Source: Polytrichum commune (taxonomy: Eukaryota > Streptophyta > Polytrichopsida > Polytrichales > Polytrichaceae). Taken from it: 64,000 nt of DNA. Position numbers and translations under genes: made by a program. The stretch's first letter is position 1, and each line of letters starts with the position of its first letter. This document shows, in pieces, positions 1 through 12,915 of the stretch. The DNA lies in contig OX485804.1 in the NCBI GenBank assembly GCA_950295325.1, positions 15,066,001-15,130,000 of the forward strand. The letters run 5' to 3'. The notes below the pieces were generated by a model. It did no database searches. It was given only the letters and a program-made list of their open reading frames with translations, and was not told where the DNA came from.

Positions 1-1199
1 ACAAAGTTAATTTAGAGGAATAGGGTCATCTAAGATATCCTTTTGATTCCTTAAAGGACATTAAGGAGTGTTGTCTTAATTATTCACCTTAGGATCAAGG
101 AATGAAAAGGACAACAAGAATCAATCGAAACGATCCCAAATTTTTTCCTCACACTCATCGTTCAAGTGTGTACCAATAGAACCAAATATGTGTTGAATAG
201 CAATTGCCCAACTTTACATGTGGCACCAAACATGTCCAAATATACATATACTCACGGCCACACGTAAAAGGAACGTCTAGTATTAGAATTGGACAAAAAC
301 ATTTATATGAATGGACACATGACACTTTTACCAAGGTACCAAGATACATAACAAGAAATAATTGACCACCAATGCACACCTAAATAGCAAAAAAATGCCA
401 CTGATGTGGCCTAGGGTTTAGGGTGATTATTAAATAATAATAAAAATCTTTCTTGATAAAGCTTATGAACTATCTACTTATTTATGTAAAATTTATTGAT
501 CAAATAATAGTAAATCACGATAAAAACCAAGATCAATGCGACAAAGTCCTTAAGTCCTTTGTCCCGAAAGTAGTACCCTGATCGTGAATGGCCCCAGCTA
601 TCTTTTTTGAGGCACTGAATTCCTACGTAGGTTTAGCTAGTTGGAGTATTTAGCTAGCTAAATAGTTGCCCACTTAGTTAGTTGTTTGAGGTATACATGA
701 TTGTATACGTGTCAAATTTTGAACCAACAACTTTTCATTTTCCCACAAACAAGTACTTTATAACATACAATGAGAATACAAGTTTGCTTACAAAAGCATG
801 TTGAGAGGGTTAAACCCCACTCTAAAGAAGACTTTGTCCAACTGCAACACAATGCTCCACCTACATTTCAAAATTTAGTAATGTCCAAAAAACAAACATA
901 TAACCATAAATTGATGGCCAGCCTCATTGCAAACATTGCCCGTTTTGCAAGTAGTTGTGAGATATGGTTGGCATCATGGAAACAAGACTCAAAGTTACTA
1001 CATGAGAAACAAACATTGGCCATGTGAGATTGATGGAGAAAAATACTCAATTTATTGGAATCAAGGAGTAAAATTAACATTCTGACACCTTTTACAGTGC
1101 CCTTGGATGACTTTGTATTATGCACTCCTAATTGTGGACATTAGTTAGAGTTTGACAAAGACATAAAGGCAATTACAAATTCCATTAATGCATTAACTA
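1..1199. other. No gene recognised
   Basis: I see no conserved protein here. Two overlapping open frames around 770-1125 on opposite strands have no recognisable motif and may be decayed remains of the hAT-like element whose readable piece follows immediately on the minus strand. Confidence 0.5.
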
Positions 1200-1200
1200 T

Positions 1201-1490
1201 TAAGAATCAACTCTAAAACAAATTAACTTCTTCCCAATCTCTTCTAGAGACAAGCCCCTCTGCTCTTCAAGAGCCAACAAAATCATAGCCTTCAAGTTAT
1301 CACTTGTGGCACCCTCTACTAATTGCTTGAGGATAAACAACAAAGGAGTCCTCCCCCACTCTTGCATTACATAACAATGAAATGACACCCAAGATTGTTG
1401 GTTTGAAGTAGTTACTTCATCACAAGAAATTGAAATGTACCTAGCCTTTTGAATTAAATCCCATGTCCTATCAAGCACAAACTGCAACAT
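1201..1490 (-). pseudogene. hAT-like (DUF4371 type) transposase fragment
   Basis: An open frame of about 96 codons reads ISISCDEVTTSNQQSW followed by VEGATSDNLKAMILLALEEQ. This matches, from my knowledge of the family, the DUF4371 section common in plant ZBED/hAT-like transposase proteins, where a Ser-x-Asp-Glu-x-Thr segment precedes a Gln-Ser-Trp motif. The family's next conserved segment (Cys-Phe-x-Ala-Asp-Gly) is replaced by CFRVDS and a stop. No zinc-finger N-terminus and no C-terminal dimerisation domain can be joined to it, so it is a dead remnant. Confidence 0.6.
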
Positions 1491-1497
1491 GGTTGTT

Positions 1498-1859
1498 GTT
1501 GCAAAATGTCACAAAGTACTAAGTGAAAAATCAACACATGACAATTGCAAAATGTTGCAAAGCACCAAGACCAAATTCAGAACACGTAGATTGCAGAATG
1601 TTGCAAACCACCAAGACCAAATTGAGCATATGCAGATTGCAGAATGGAGCAAAAAACCAAGACCAAATTGAGCATATGTAGATTGCATAATGGAGCAAAG
1701 AACCAAGATCAAATTGAGCATACGTAGATTGCAAAATGCTGCAAACTACCAAGAGAAAAATGAACAGATGCAAATTGCAGAATGCCACAACTACCAAGAG
1801 AAAAATGAGCACATGCATATTGTAGAATGCTACAAAATACCAAGAGCAAAGTGCTCTAA
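1498..1859. repeat. 46-bp minisatellite, about 8 copies
   Basis: Consecutive units of 42-47 bp begin ATTGCAGAATG and continue with a CACCAAGACCAAATTGAG-like segment. Central copies are close to each other; the outer ones are more diverged. Both strands are largely open across the array because the unit lacks stops in some frames, so the small open frames here are by-products of the repeat. Confidence 0.9.
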
Positions 1860-1902
1860 AGCACTAGCTATTGTTGTATTGGTCCCACACCCAATAACCT
1901 AG

Positions 1903-3003
1903 TGCTCGGTAATTCATAGACTTGCAAATTGCCCACAAGCACGTCCACACCTAGCACCCCCAAACACCCAATCTATATGGCGTGCAATCTACAAAATCAC
2001 AACCCAAACCCAACCAAACGAAACACCCAATGTTGGTTGATAAAAGCCAAATCCTAATGGCTATCCAAGTAAATCAAAGCCAAATGCTAATGGCTAGCCA
2101 GAGGAAGAGCAGGACTGCTTCATGAGGATGAGCACGATGAGCATTGGTGTTAGAGGATGAGCAAGACTGCCAAGGTTTTTGAATGGAAAAAAGAGGGAGC
2201 AGAATTTGTCCTTGGTTGGCAACAACAAAGCTCTCCCTAAACTAAACTTGGTGTGCTCATTGGCAAGTGATTACATGATCAATCGCCAAGCCATCCTTGC
2301 GAGTTGCCAACATCACCATCCTAAACATGCAACCACCCCATGCAAGCACATGTAAGCAAATCAACAAAGAAAATCAATCCCACATGGCCATGAAACATAA
2401 TGGACAAGCACAAAATAAATAAACAAAGGCGAGGCCTTAGGCAAGCAAGGAGAAGCAGGGTGACCTAGGTTTGGCGGAGGTAGCTCCACGCGGTGACATG
2501 ACTATCCCACAACTAGGGTTGTGTTGGCAAAGAAGTGAAATGTGAGAGGGAGATGGTGACCTCAACATCGTGGGAAGGAAGAAGACAACAAAAAAATTGT
2601 TTGAAAATCTTGGCACTTGTTGATGCCACGTGGCACGTATAGATAAGATTTTGGGCGAACGGGCGGCGGCTATAAGTAAGACTTTGGCAAATAAAAGGCC
2701 TTAAAAAGGCTCCCCTAAACACACATGGGTGTCTAAACCCAAATTTCAAGGTAAGTTTTTGCAAAATTTTGTGAAAAATGTTTTCACAGATACAAATATG
2801 TTGACATGGACGTCACGAACCTCGAGCCTATGGAAAGGGGTTACTGATAGAGGACTCAATGAAACCACTATATAAGGGAAACTTTCAAGTTCAAGTGATT
2901 GAGCCGAGTGATTATTATTATATGCGAATATTGTTTATCATTTTGCATGAATTGTGCTCTTCATATCCTAGGAGAAATGGGTGCATAAAGAAAAGTATTC
3001 ATC
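1903..3003. other. No gene recognised
   Basis: There is no supported coding sequence. At about 2940-2990 there is a short remnant resembling the 3' end of the R1 repeat (CATATCCTAGGAGAAATGGG), directly before a fuller R1 copy. Confidence 0.5.
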
Positions 3004-3377
3004 TAAGGTAGACGTGCCTAATTTCCACACAACAATCATATGGACACTTATATGTAAGTGGTATGTGGTTAGGTGTGGATCTAAGAATGGACACTAGAAA
3101 GACATGTGTTTGGAAGAGATTGGACTACGTGCTCAAAATATGCTAACTATTCTAGGCTAATAATCAACATGATTGGGGGGGGGGACCTATATGACCACTC
3201 AATGAGCTCGAGAATCTTTGCTTTGATAATGAATAAGATATTCATACAAGCTCCAAAAATTATGACACAAATGGATATGGCTACAATTCTAATCATCTCA
3301 CATTTATTACGTGTTTCATACCCTATGAGAGGTGGGTGCAAAGAGAGAAATATCCAAATAACACATGTCCACCTTGT
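3004..3377 (+). repeat. R1 MITE-like repeat, near full length
   Basis: This is one of the more complete copies of the ~0.4-kb R1 family. It begins TA-AGGTAGACGTGCC and ends near CCACCTTG. Internal landmarks shared by all copies are GTGGTTAGGTGTGGATCTAA, AGAGATTGGACTAC, TGCTCAAAATATG, AATCTT...TTTGATAATGAATAAG and CGTGTTTCATA. It has no coding capacity. Terminal inverted repeats and small size suggest a non-autonomous DNA transposon. Confidence 0.8.
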
Positions 3378-3399
3378 AAAGGCAGTAATAAGAATAGAC

Positions 3400-4380
3400 T
3401 AACTCAACAACCCAACAACAAGACCTAAGAATAGTGAGGCAAAGTAATGACAGACAACCAGGCAAAGCAAAGTTGCCAACAAAGGAGCTTGGAGTTTGTT
3501 TTAGGTAGCTGGAAATTAGAATGACATGTAGTTTTTAAATATGGCATTTTAAATATATGAGAAGCGAGCAAGAGAAATGAAAGGGGGTCTTGTGTATGAA
3601 TGAGTCCCCATCTTTTGTATTTGGGACCCATTAGGGAAGGAAATTAAAGGAAGCTCTTGACTTATGAGTATATGTTGTATAAGAGCTTAGAAAGTTAGGA
3701 AGTCATGTTAGTCAGGCAAATGAGAGAGACGAGACAACATGTTAGGATAAAACCTAACGGGACTTGGAATCGGAAACCCAAGACCATGAACCTTGTACGA
3801 CTTCATGACATACCTAAAGAAGAACCAACCACACAACCAGGCCAGAGATGAGCAACCGGGCCTCAAAACCAAGAGAGGTACAATGCTTGCCACGTAATAT
3901 GTTAGAAACAAGAATAGAATAAGTCCCCATGCAGTAAACACAGCCGGGCTAGGGGAGGGTTAAGTAACCCCCTAAGGATAGGAGGGTGTAGAGAAATTAA
4001 CCAAAAAGGACACTAACCAGCTGAGGGAGAACGGCAAGGGGTTAGAGGACAGCGGTTAACATACCTTTGCACCATCTACCTTAGTCCCTGCGCTGTACAT
4101 TAATCTAATTATTGTACATGTGCTCTGATGCTTAAAAGGACAATTACCCATAGACATTGTTATCGTAATTGCTGGGTTATGAAAAACAAGTTTGTCGTAT
4201 AAATCGCCTATTTCTGAATGTCCTCCTGGCTTGCAAAAGGGATGTAATTTGGCAGGAGGCGGAGCACATGGGCTTGAAGGCTTCCTTCCTGTCGGCTATC
4301 AAGGTTTTTTAATCGACTGCCCACATTGAAGAAGAGCGGATTAAGGCACCACACAAAATCCGTGGTTATGGTATCTAAGG
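3400..4380. other. No gene recognised
   Basis: No conserved protein frame is visible on either strand. The minus-strand frame at 3708-3941 is hydrophobic but resembles nothing I know and lacks gene context. Confidence 0.4.
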
Positions 4381-4381
4381 G

Positions 4382-4915
4382 GCGCTTCATACTATGGCCG
4401 AAGGTCGAGAGGCCATCGATCTCCACCAATCAAATTGCAAGAAACCAAGAGTTCGGCCTCTGGACTCTTCACACTATGGCCAAAGTTCAAAGGCCGTTGC
4501 AATATAAAATGATTACTTTTTGAAGAAGGCGACGGGCTCTCGAAGAAAGTTTGGGTCAGACAGGAATGGAAACCCAAACTATTGTCAAGAGGAAAAAATC
4601 AATCATTAACAAGATCTTGGCCGTTAAATTGGAGGGGTTATTTTGAGCAAGGAATAAAGTTGGATGCTCCTTTGGGCTCGGCCTTTGGAGGCTTCACACT
4701 ATGGCCGTCCAAGTTGAGAGGCTGTGAGAGTTCATGGCCAAAGGTTTGGACGTTGGGCTTGGCCTTTGGAGGCTTCACATTATGCCCGGCCGAAGGCTCC
4801 ACTTACTATATTTTATTAGCTATGTATTTTCAGCCCATTTCTTTGGACTCTCAACAAAGTTTGGCCACTCAATCCCCCGGCCTCTCGACTTGGACGGCCA
4901 TAGTGTGAAGCGGCC
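4382..4915. repeat. Dispersed short repeat with an inverted last copy
   Basis: A ~33-bp motif built on CTTCACACTATGGCC, followed by GAGAGGCC, recurs at about 4382, 4466, 4686 and 4767 on the plus strand. It recurs in inverse orientation at 4879-4915 (GGCCATAGTGTGAAG). The 4686 and 4879 copies are close inverted complements and could form a hairpin with a ~160-nt loop. Confidence 0.75.
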
Positions 4916-5164
4916 CTAATCCACATGCGTCTGTCTAGCCTGCTCATTGATTTACAATTTAAGACGGTGTCATACACCTACCTTATTACCTGCAATATGC
5001 AATGGAAACTGGCTAATTACAATGTAAGTATCCAAGGCCTCGGCCGGTGCAGAGAAGCACATGGACTATCATTGATGGGTCTTTGGAGTGACACGCACTT
5101 TTATGTCGACATGATCGAGATTATGACATGAAACCATACATAGATTAACATATGAGGCACATGG

Positions 5165-5360
5165 GAACTATGATCGGGGAGCACCGGCAGTTAGTTACAG
5201 ATGAACCGGTTGAGTTTGAGGAATAACCGGTTGAAGTTCAAGACTGTAGGAAAAGTACCGATCGTTTTAGAGGAATTTATAGAATATACCCCAATTTAAT
5301 AAAGGAAAACCGAATGATGTGAACATGTGACCGGTTGGACTTGCAAACACTAGGATCTCA
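5165..5360 (+). repeat. Dispersed repeat family T
   Basis: A ~190-bp segment marked by ACAGATGAACCGGTTGAGTT, AATTTATAGAATATACC and GGTTGGACTTGCAAACACTA. Copies occur at 8565-8745 (-), 33230-33395 (-) and 62990-63155 (+). It has no coding capacity; its class is not clear. Confidence 0.75.
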
Positions 5361-5504
5361 ACTGATCTTCATGCCGTTGCACACGTGTAACGTAATTGTT
5401 GATCCAAATAAAACACTGGATAATTTGTAAGGATTAGGGAAGGGACCGTAGTGATAGATGCTTCTAACTCATTGGGCATTACATGGTCACTCTTCTTGAT
5501 TGGT

Positions 5505-5660
5505 CTACTTATGTTTGAGTGGTATGTGGCAAGGCTTGTACTTCAGAATGGACACCAAAAGACACGGTGTTTAGAATGGGATTGAACCATGTGCTCAAAA
5601 TATGTTAACACAAATGGGAGGGACTACGTGACCATTTAAAGAGACAAAACCTTCACTTCG
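5505..5660 (+). repeat. R1 repeat, 5' part only
   Basis: It matches the first part of R1 (TTTGAGTGGTATGTGG, CATGTGCTCAAAATATGTTA) and then loses similarity in the region after GACCATTTAA. Confidence 0.7.
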
Positions 5661-5699
5661 ACCTCCCATAAGTTTTGCATGTAACTCCAATCTTGAAAC

Positions 5700-6837
5700 T
5701 TGAGAGTGCAATTACTATGATTCATAAATATTAACAAGATGCGACAACATGTTTTTACTCAATCCAATTGTCCAAATTAATGCACATGGAGTCGAAGTGC
5801 CCACAACAGGGCCGCAAAACCTTACATTGCATTACAACCCACACAAAGCAAGAAGCACACAATTGGTATTGTTTCGGCATTTTATATTATGATATCATTC
5901 ATTAAACGTGTTGAACATCCACACTACAAGCATATGAATCATGTGCAATTATCACATGTCACTATTTTTTTTTTCAATAAACTTCCCACTCTGGTAGATT
6001 TCCATGTTTCTTCCACTGACCCATACCAAGTGCCTAGCTAGGACTCAATGCTGATAATGTTGTGTCTGCAAAATACATTAATTGCCACAAATTAACAACG
6101 ATGCAGATTAGAATCAAGTGCGCATGCAGTAAGTTAGATCCAATGCATTGACACAGGTTGACATTTCTAAAACAAATCATGTTCTTCGGGGCCATCAAAA
6201 AACAAGGGCTTGCTTTTTTATTTCAGGCTTGAAAAGGCTTCAATTGTTTATGATCTGGCTATATATAAAGCTGCGTCTCTCAAAAGCATATTCTTGGTTA
6301 TAAGTTTTACAGTAAAACACTGTACTTCCAATCAAGGAATTAAGCACGAGGCCTGCACACACCCAGCCTTATTATTGAATGAAGTCGTGTCTTTTACCTT
6401 TGTAAGTTATTCGCACAATTTGGTACTCCTCAATCGCATCATGCCTTCACCTTTCATTCACACAATTGGGTCAGGATCATCATCCAAAACCATCATCGCC
6501 CTCAATCTAAGCTGCTAGTGATCTGACTCAATGAATAAAACTGTTGAAGATGAACAAAATAGAAGCCTAAATATAGGAATATATATAGGAAGCCATGATT
6601 GGCATTACAACACCACCGGAGAATTCTACCTGCATTGGATTGCCATGGTAACAATTAAGGCCACCTCAACTTGGATCCATTGGAACAATGCCATTGACTT
6701 GTGTGAGCTTAAAAGCATGTCAGTCATGTAATACAGCTACTACGTACACTGATTATATATCCCAATCATTGTGTGTTACTATCCAAAGTTACACAGTGTT
6801 ATAACTATTTATTGAGAATGTAATATTCTACCAAGCA
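5700..6837. other. No gene recognised
   Basis: Two plus-strand open frames (6210-6518 and 6531-6731) have no recognisable domain or flanking splice signals that would make a gene. Confidence 0.4.
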
Positions 6838-6980
6838 AAGTCATTTATGTTCTATGATGTCCCACCAACCTATTGAACTTTCGTTAGTAAGTATTGAACT
6901 CCCGAGTAAGACGTTATTACACTGCATGACTTTGGATAAAAACACTCACTAATTGGGATTAGTGTAGTATGGTTGGTGCA
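6838..6980 (+). repeat. Repeat shared with 8035-8170, copy 1
   Basis: About 140 bp containing CCTATTGAACTTTCGT and GAACTCCCGAGTAA, repeated with moderate divergence 1.2 kb downstream. Related fragments with a TGCATAAC core occur near 34340 and 62760, so it is probably an old MITE. Confidence 0.65.
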
Positions 6981-6999
6981 CCTGTAATATGTAGGCAAG

Positions 7000-8034
7000 T
7001 GGGTGAATTCATGGTGGGTAAGTAGTTGGGCGATTGAGATATTTTTATTGGTTTGGTTTCCTAACACCTACTGAGGAGGTAATAGTACAAACTGATCTCC
7101 TATAGGTTGGTTGCCAATTCATCCCAATTTAAGTACACTAGAGTAGTTCGGAGTCTTTGACCTTGAGTCAGGGGATAAATTAACTTAAAATAATAGATCC
7201 TAGGCTCGACGGTCATAATCAAAGTTTTCCCTTTCCCTTCCCCTTGGTTTGCTCTCCCCCTTGGTAGGTGTTGTGAACACCCTATTTTAATCCTTAAATG
7301 CATACAAGGACATGAGGGGTAGTGTATTTTTCGAAAAATTGTTCCAAGATTTGCTAGAGAACTCCCACAAAAAAGGTTGTGAGGCACAACTTTGATTTTT
7401 TGTATCCTGACCCGGACATCACACTAAATAATCCTATTAGTGTGGAAAAAAAAATAATGTGGTCCACTTTAATTGTCTAGTCGGTTGTTGGGGTCAATCC
7501 ATAGCATTTAACTCAAGTTATGATTGCATCAAACCAACAGAGAAAAGAACATAAATAACTTAGCCACAATCTAAAGACCAAATCTCAACATAGCCCATGA
7601 GCGCTCCAAGAGCCTCTACTTTGTAAACCTAGAACCCAAATACAAACCCTAACAAGAAGGTACAAGATAACCACGGAGGAGTATCACCATACGAGAACAA
7701 TGGATGAAAAACCAACACATGCACTGTTAATTTCTCTAACCTTAGGGCCCCCTTTGGTACATTTACCTTTACTTCAAAATTCTTAATAGCCTTCTCAATG
7801 TGACATACTAGAGAAAAAGAACACCTCGCTTTTATGTATACTATGTACGTTAAGGCCGCAAATTTCTTACACTCGTGTTAGTTTGCATAAAGAATCCACC
7901 TCAAAGAGTACATATACATTTACTTTTCTCTCTCTAGAAATTGATCGTACATAGGGGGTTTTATTTCATAATGACCCACACACGCCATTGAGGTTTCCAA
8001 TGAAGAGTCTTACCCTCCCCCCCCTCCCAAAGGA
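7000..8034. other. No gene recognised
   Basis: I see no supported gene or RNA here. Confidence 0.4.
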
Positions 8035-8170
8035 ATCATTTATGTTCTACAATGTCCAAACAACCTATTGAACTTTCGTAAGTAAAAATTAAACTCCCGA
8101 GTAAAGACGTGTTGCACTGTGTAACTCCGAATAGTAGCACACACTTATTGGGATAATCGGCGTAGTAGCT
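8035..8170 (+). repeat. Repeat shared with 6838-6980, copy 2
   Basis: Same landmarks as the first copy (CCTATTGAACTTTCGT, CTCCCGAGTAAAGACG). Confidence 0.65.
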
Positions 8171-8564
8171 AGCTTGATTTTGTGCAGTTTGATGCAACCC
8201 AGATCACGAAACACGAGGACGAGAACGGCGCAAGTGCAGCGGCTGAGGATGCGAGTCAGAGGATTGCACATGGAACCCAATCATAGTCTCAGGCCAAAAC
8301 CCTAGAACGTACCAGTCACTTTGGATTTCATGCTCGAGATTGGACTGTGTGTTGGATGTGTTGAGCCACAATTTCAGAAGCTCTCCCTTCACCGGTAAGG
8401 ATTGGATGTGGCAATCCCAAGTGTTTTTTTTGTCATAGATATATAAGACATCTTCAGTACGGAACAGGTTGAATTTGACAGTGAGCTATCCCGTTGGTCT
8501 AGAGATGAATTCCAACCAGTGCCCGGGTAGCTTTTGCTCATAGTCGGTCAAGATCGTAGTGATT

Positions 8565-8745
8565 CGAAATCCAACCCGTTACATGTTGACATCTCCCGGT
8601 TTTTCTCTATTCATTTGGGGTAAATTCTTCTATAGATTCCTCTTAAATGAATGGTAATTCTCCTGAAGTCTCCAACTTCAACTGGTGATTTCTCAAACTC
8701 AACCGGTTCATCTGTAACTAACTGCCGGTTCTCCCCAAGCCCTGA
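8565..8745 (-). repeat. Dispersed repeat family T, inverted copy
   Basis: The complement of the 5165-5360 repeat: CAACCGGTTCATCTGTAAC and GGGGTAAATTCTTCTATAGA are shared. Confidence 0.75.
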
Positions 8746-8749
8746 TTCC

Positions 8750-10278
8750 AACCAAGATAAGCGAGCCTTAATAGATCACTTTTAGCGCTGCGCTCGCCAC
8801 TTCTTGAAGGATATGAAACTGGCATGCAGTTGGTGCGAGATGATTAGCATATCAGAGATGCCATACAGGAACGGGAAGTGGCAAGAACCATGTGTTTCTT
8901 CAAGTGGCAGGACTATCAAAATGTTTTACTTCATCGGTGTGTGCATACTTCCTGGAAAACGTAGAAACAAGCATGTTTGAAGTTTTTACGATCGAGCTAT
9001 TGGAGGTGAATCGTGACAGACAACGTCGATAACTCTGTGTAAGAAAAGCATTTGCTGAGCACAAATCTATCCATTTGAAGAGTCGAGCATGGCCAGGTTC
9101 TAATAATACGTTACCTTCTCGCGAGCTGATTCAACTTCATGTGAAGCCTGGGGTTACTGCAGAAACTCGATGCGTACGTTCATGAAGTTTGGAAGATAGC
9201 AGTATTGTGCAGGCAAAGTTGCGAACTTGAACTGGGTTATTTATACTTACGCCATTTGTCGTGAAATTCTTAGTATGTGATCCAGAAAATTGTCAACATC
9301 AAGATTAATCACCACACATCGTAGCTTATGTTCCAGTGTACATATTGAAGTATGTTAAATATACAGAGTGCTAATCAGTTCAATCAACACACTGCAATTG
9401 TCGATGATATGGGGATGTATCATTCATAAAAACTTAGATGTACTCTGACCAAGAAATTCATGAGCCTCATGAATGAGCCAAATCAATAATCGAAGTCAAT
9501 CACAACATGATAAATGTACGATAAATGATGTAGTCTCAATGGGCATCCGGTGCACAGCTAAGAAATTAGTTATTGGACATAAAGACTTATGGTCTCAAGC
9601 CCGGAGCCGCCATGTCAACCGATGATGGTGGAATTGCTGCCCTCACAATCTTGTAAGAGGTCCAGGTTTGAGTGATTTGATGCCTCTTGGTGGATGAAAA
9701 CAAGCTTTGGATTCTCATTTTACTTCCTCCGCCACCTACCATCTTGCTTTTTCTATTTGATTAAACCTCAAAAGTTTTTGGGTACGACACATGAAATTCC
9801 AACCACTGCCTAGATGTTTGAGATAATCTTCATTGATTTTTTTATATTATTATTATTATTTCGGGTTGGTTGACATGAAGGAAGCTTGGGGGTAGATGAC
9901 TATCTCGGTGATTATGATGTTCGATTTGATCGGTTTTCTTAATCTTGTCAATCCTTCTTCTAGTAAGCATTCTATGATCCATTTATGGACCTCACGTTAT
10001 GTTTTGTAGTTCTTAGAACTGAAAATAAATAAAATTGGTGCTCAAAATTTGCCTATGGTAACTTCACCTATAATTGTCCTTTCCAACATTTGACGTTGTT
10101 GCTATTGTCAAATTACTTAAAATTTTGTTGAGTCTCATTGGCATTCAAAAAGGAATTTCAACACATGATCTTTGCATGTAATTGAATGAACATTATATGG
10201 ATAAACTTTGAATATTTGTATATCAATGTGACCACAACTGACCTAGATTCTCATGTCCAAACCATGTTCATATAGAAG
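8750..10278. other. No gene recognised
   Basis: No conserved frame. It holds a short ATT microsatellite at about 9846-9860. Confidence 0.4.
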
Positions 10279-10955
10279 AGAATTTGTAGGAGTTAATTCT
10301 GGATAAGAGGTGACAATTTGGAGTAGTTATTGTAAATGATTAAAAATAAGTGAATACTATAAGAGGAAACATCCCACCGTCTTTCATTATATTAAGGTAC
10401 AAGCGACGGGGGCCAATTCTCCTTGGGCCCTAAGTACAAATGCTTACACTTGAGCCAATTTGCACTATAATTCCGTTTTAATTGCCATTGATCATTTAGA
10501 CAAGAATTTCTAGGAATCAATTAGGGGTAAGGGCCAAGATTTGATGTAATCACTATAAATGTTTGAAGACAATTGAATATTTCTAAGAGAATATATCCCC
10601 CAACTTTCATCATATATAGATACAAGTGAAGGGGGAGCAATTCCCTTGGCCCCTAAGTACAAATGCTTACACTGAAGCCACTTTACATCATAAATTTGGT
10701 TCTCTTGCCAACGATCGTTGAGACAAAAATTTGTAGGAATTGGTTTTTGGATAAGGGTAACAGTTGGATGTAATTACCATAAATGTTTAGAGATGATTGA
10801 GTATTTCGAAGAGGATACAATCCCCCATAATTCATCGTATTAAGGTACAAGTGAGGGGTTTGGGGGGGGGGGGGGGGGTGGCAATCCTCCTTTGGCCTTT
10901 GAGTACAGATCCTTACACTCGAGCCAATTTGCACCGGAATTTTGTTCTTGTATGT
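10279..10955 (+). repeat. Tandem triplication, ~225-bp unit
   Basis: Three head-to-tail units start at about 10279, 10504 and 10728. Each runs from AATTTGTAGGAAT through GTACAAATGCTTACACT to a GAGCCAATTTGCA segment. The third unit contains an 18-base G run near 10862. No coding frame persists through all three. Confidence 0.9.
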
Positions 10956-10979
10956 CTTGCTAATGAACACAAGCATAAG

Positions 10980-12490
10980 CAGAGTGCGTCACATCTTTGG
11001 ACACTGTATGTAAATGGACAAAGGGTACTTGTATTTTCAACAATACCCTTAGCCTTAGACTGTTCTTAATGTCTTGATTTCTATGATCGATTGTACTGAG
11101 CAAGATTAGTGCCTCCATGATAACTAAACGGGTCATAATTTCCTTTCTTTTGGAAAGATGTGACACTACTAGCACACGAGTCCTATGCAATTGTCCCATG
11201 TTGATGAAAGAACGATGCAAATCTACCACTGCACGTTGTTAATTTTCTAGTTATAGAGGACAAGTTTCCAGTGACATAAGTCAAGTTTCCAATGACGTAG
11301 TTATAGGAGGAGATGAGTTACTTGGTGAAGTATTGTATTTCAAATAAAAACTTATAACAACTTGTAACTCCATACGGTAACTCACACTAATAGGATAATG
11401 TTCCATTCTCTAGCTAGAGACCCAAATTGAACTTAGCGGAGTACCCAACTCTCCTTTTTTGCGTGCACATGCCAAATAATTGTTTGTCAAATCAAGCCAT
11501 GGTTAAGAGGAAAACACCTACCACACCCTTTCAACATATCATCGTATTTTGCCTTTGCTTGATTTATTTTCACAACACCTACCAACATCCTTTTTAAAAA
11601 ATGTCACCACATACCGGGCATCAATGTTAAGCTTTAAGTTCGACAATAGACGAGTCAAAAGAGACTAAATTTTTTGAGCTTTGCTATTCTGCAGAGTTGT
11701 TAAAAACTTGGCTTTCATATCCATCACGTAATCCAAATTTCTACAGATGATTTATTTCCATCAAGTGTACTGTCTTGCATCTGCATGCATGAATCCTACA
11801 ATTAATCATCCAAAATCAAGTTTCACCTTCCACTTTCCCAAACCACAGTAGGGTTTACAGTGGTTTAGGGTGTCCCCTAGTGCAAAAGTTGAATAGAAAA
11901 CACTCGAAATGGCTTTGTGCCAACAACCAGGATCAATCGCCTTCAAGTCACAATAAAAATGACGACACCACAGGAATAGTCTTATATTTGAGCACAAGTA
12001 GGTAATAATGAGTCAATCTAAAAGGGCAGCCATTGAAGAGACAAATAATAATGATAAGTAGTAAGCATTCTTGGATGGCCTCGTAAAGTTAAAACTCGCA
12101 AAGTTGTGGCCAGCTTAAATGAGCACCAATGGACAAGTCCTTTCACAGCCTGTTAAAATGGGGTAGTACAAAGTAAAAGGTACAAAAGCCCATTCCTCAT
12201 GCTCTGCAAGGACTCCTGTCAAGAAGTATCATTATATTTAGTGGATCTCTCTACGCCCTTTGTTGAAAGTTGAAAGGTCACATAAATCAAAATCATAAGG
12301 GCAACAGTAGTACCTTGTAAGAATTGTACATTATTTCTGGAAGTTTCCCAAACTGCATTTTTAAAAACATTTTCTGCCATGTTGATGATGGATAACATTT
12401 CAGGGCATCTATTGTATCAGTTCACGCACTCAAACATAGCTAAAGTTGTCCCATTGTGCCATAAATGTTTTTTTTTGGTTGGTTCTTCCA
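10980..12490. other. No gene recognised; downstream flank of the AASDH-like gene
   Basis: There is no supported coding sequence. Part of the interval nearest 12.9 kb may be 3' flank of the minus-strand gene. Confidence 0.4.
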
Positions 12491-12491
12491 T

Positions 12492-12760
12492 ATAAAGGGA
12501 TAAGGAAAGTGAGCTTAATTCGGTTACTTATCTCGATCAGACACCTACATTTGAGTAGTGGGTGGTTAGGTGCAGATCTAACATCACAAAGGCGTGTGTT
12601 TAAAAGAGATTGGCCTACGTGGTCAAATTTTGTTATCTATTCTACACTTACTAGTCAAACATTATGGAGAGGGATCTATGGGCTTCTTATGGCTCACTAT
12701 CAGTGGACTTTGATGATTCATAACAATTCGAGATTAGCTCCAAAACTTCTAGAACTGATC
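12492..12760 (+). repeat. R1 repeat, 3'-truncated
   Basis: It begins TA-AGGAAAGTGAGC and keeps TTTGAGTAGTGGGTGGTTAG and AAAGAGATTGG. Its 3' part (GGCTTCTTATGGCTC) resembles the variant subfamily at 18207 rather than the common form. Confidence 0.7.
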
Positions 12761-12915
12761 CTGGCCTATTCAGATACATTTTGTGGACACACAGGAATTT
12801 CAACCTTGCAAATCTGAGTAGTATAAGGTAGCAAGGAACAAAAAGTAACCAAATGAGGCCCATCTTCGTTATTTATTGCTGAATAGACTGAAAAGAAAGG
12901 GATGCATAAACTAAA

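Noticed and set aside
6210-6731. Plus-strand frames at 6.2-6.7 kb
   Set aside because: No motif, and no continuation through plausible splice sites.
10862-10880. Poly-G and poly-C runs (also 3175, 42312, 59227, 62507)
   Set aside because: Homopolymers of this sort are common and may vary in length through sequencing error; no function is supported.
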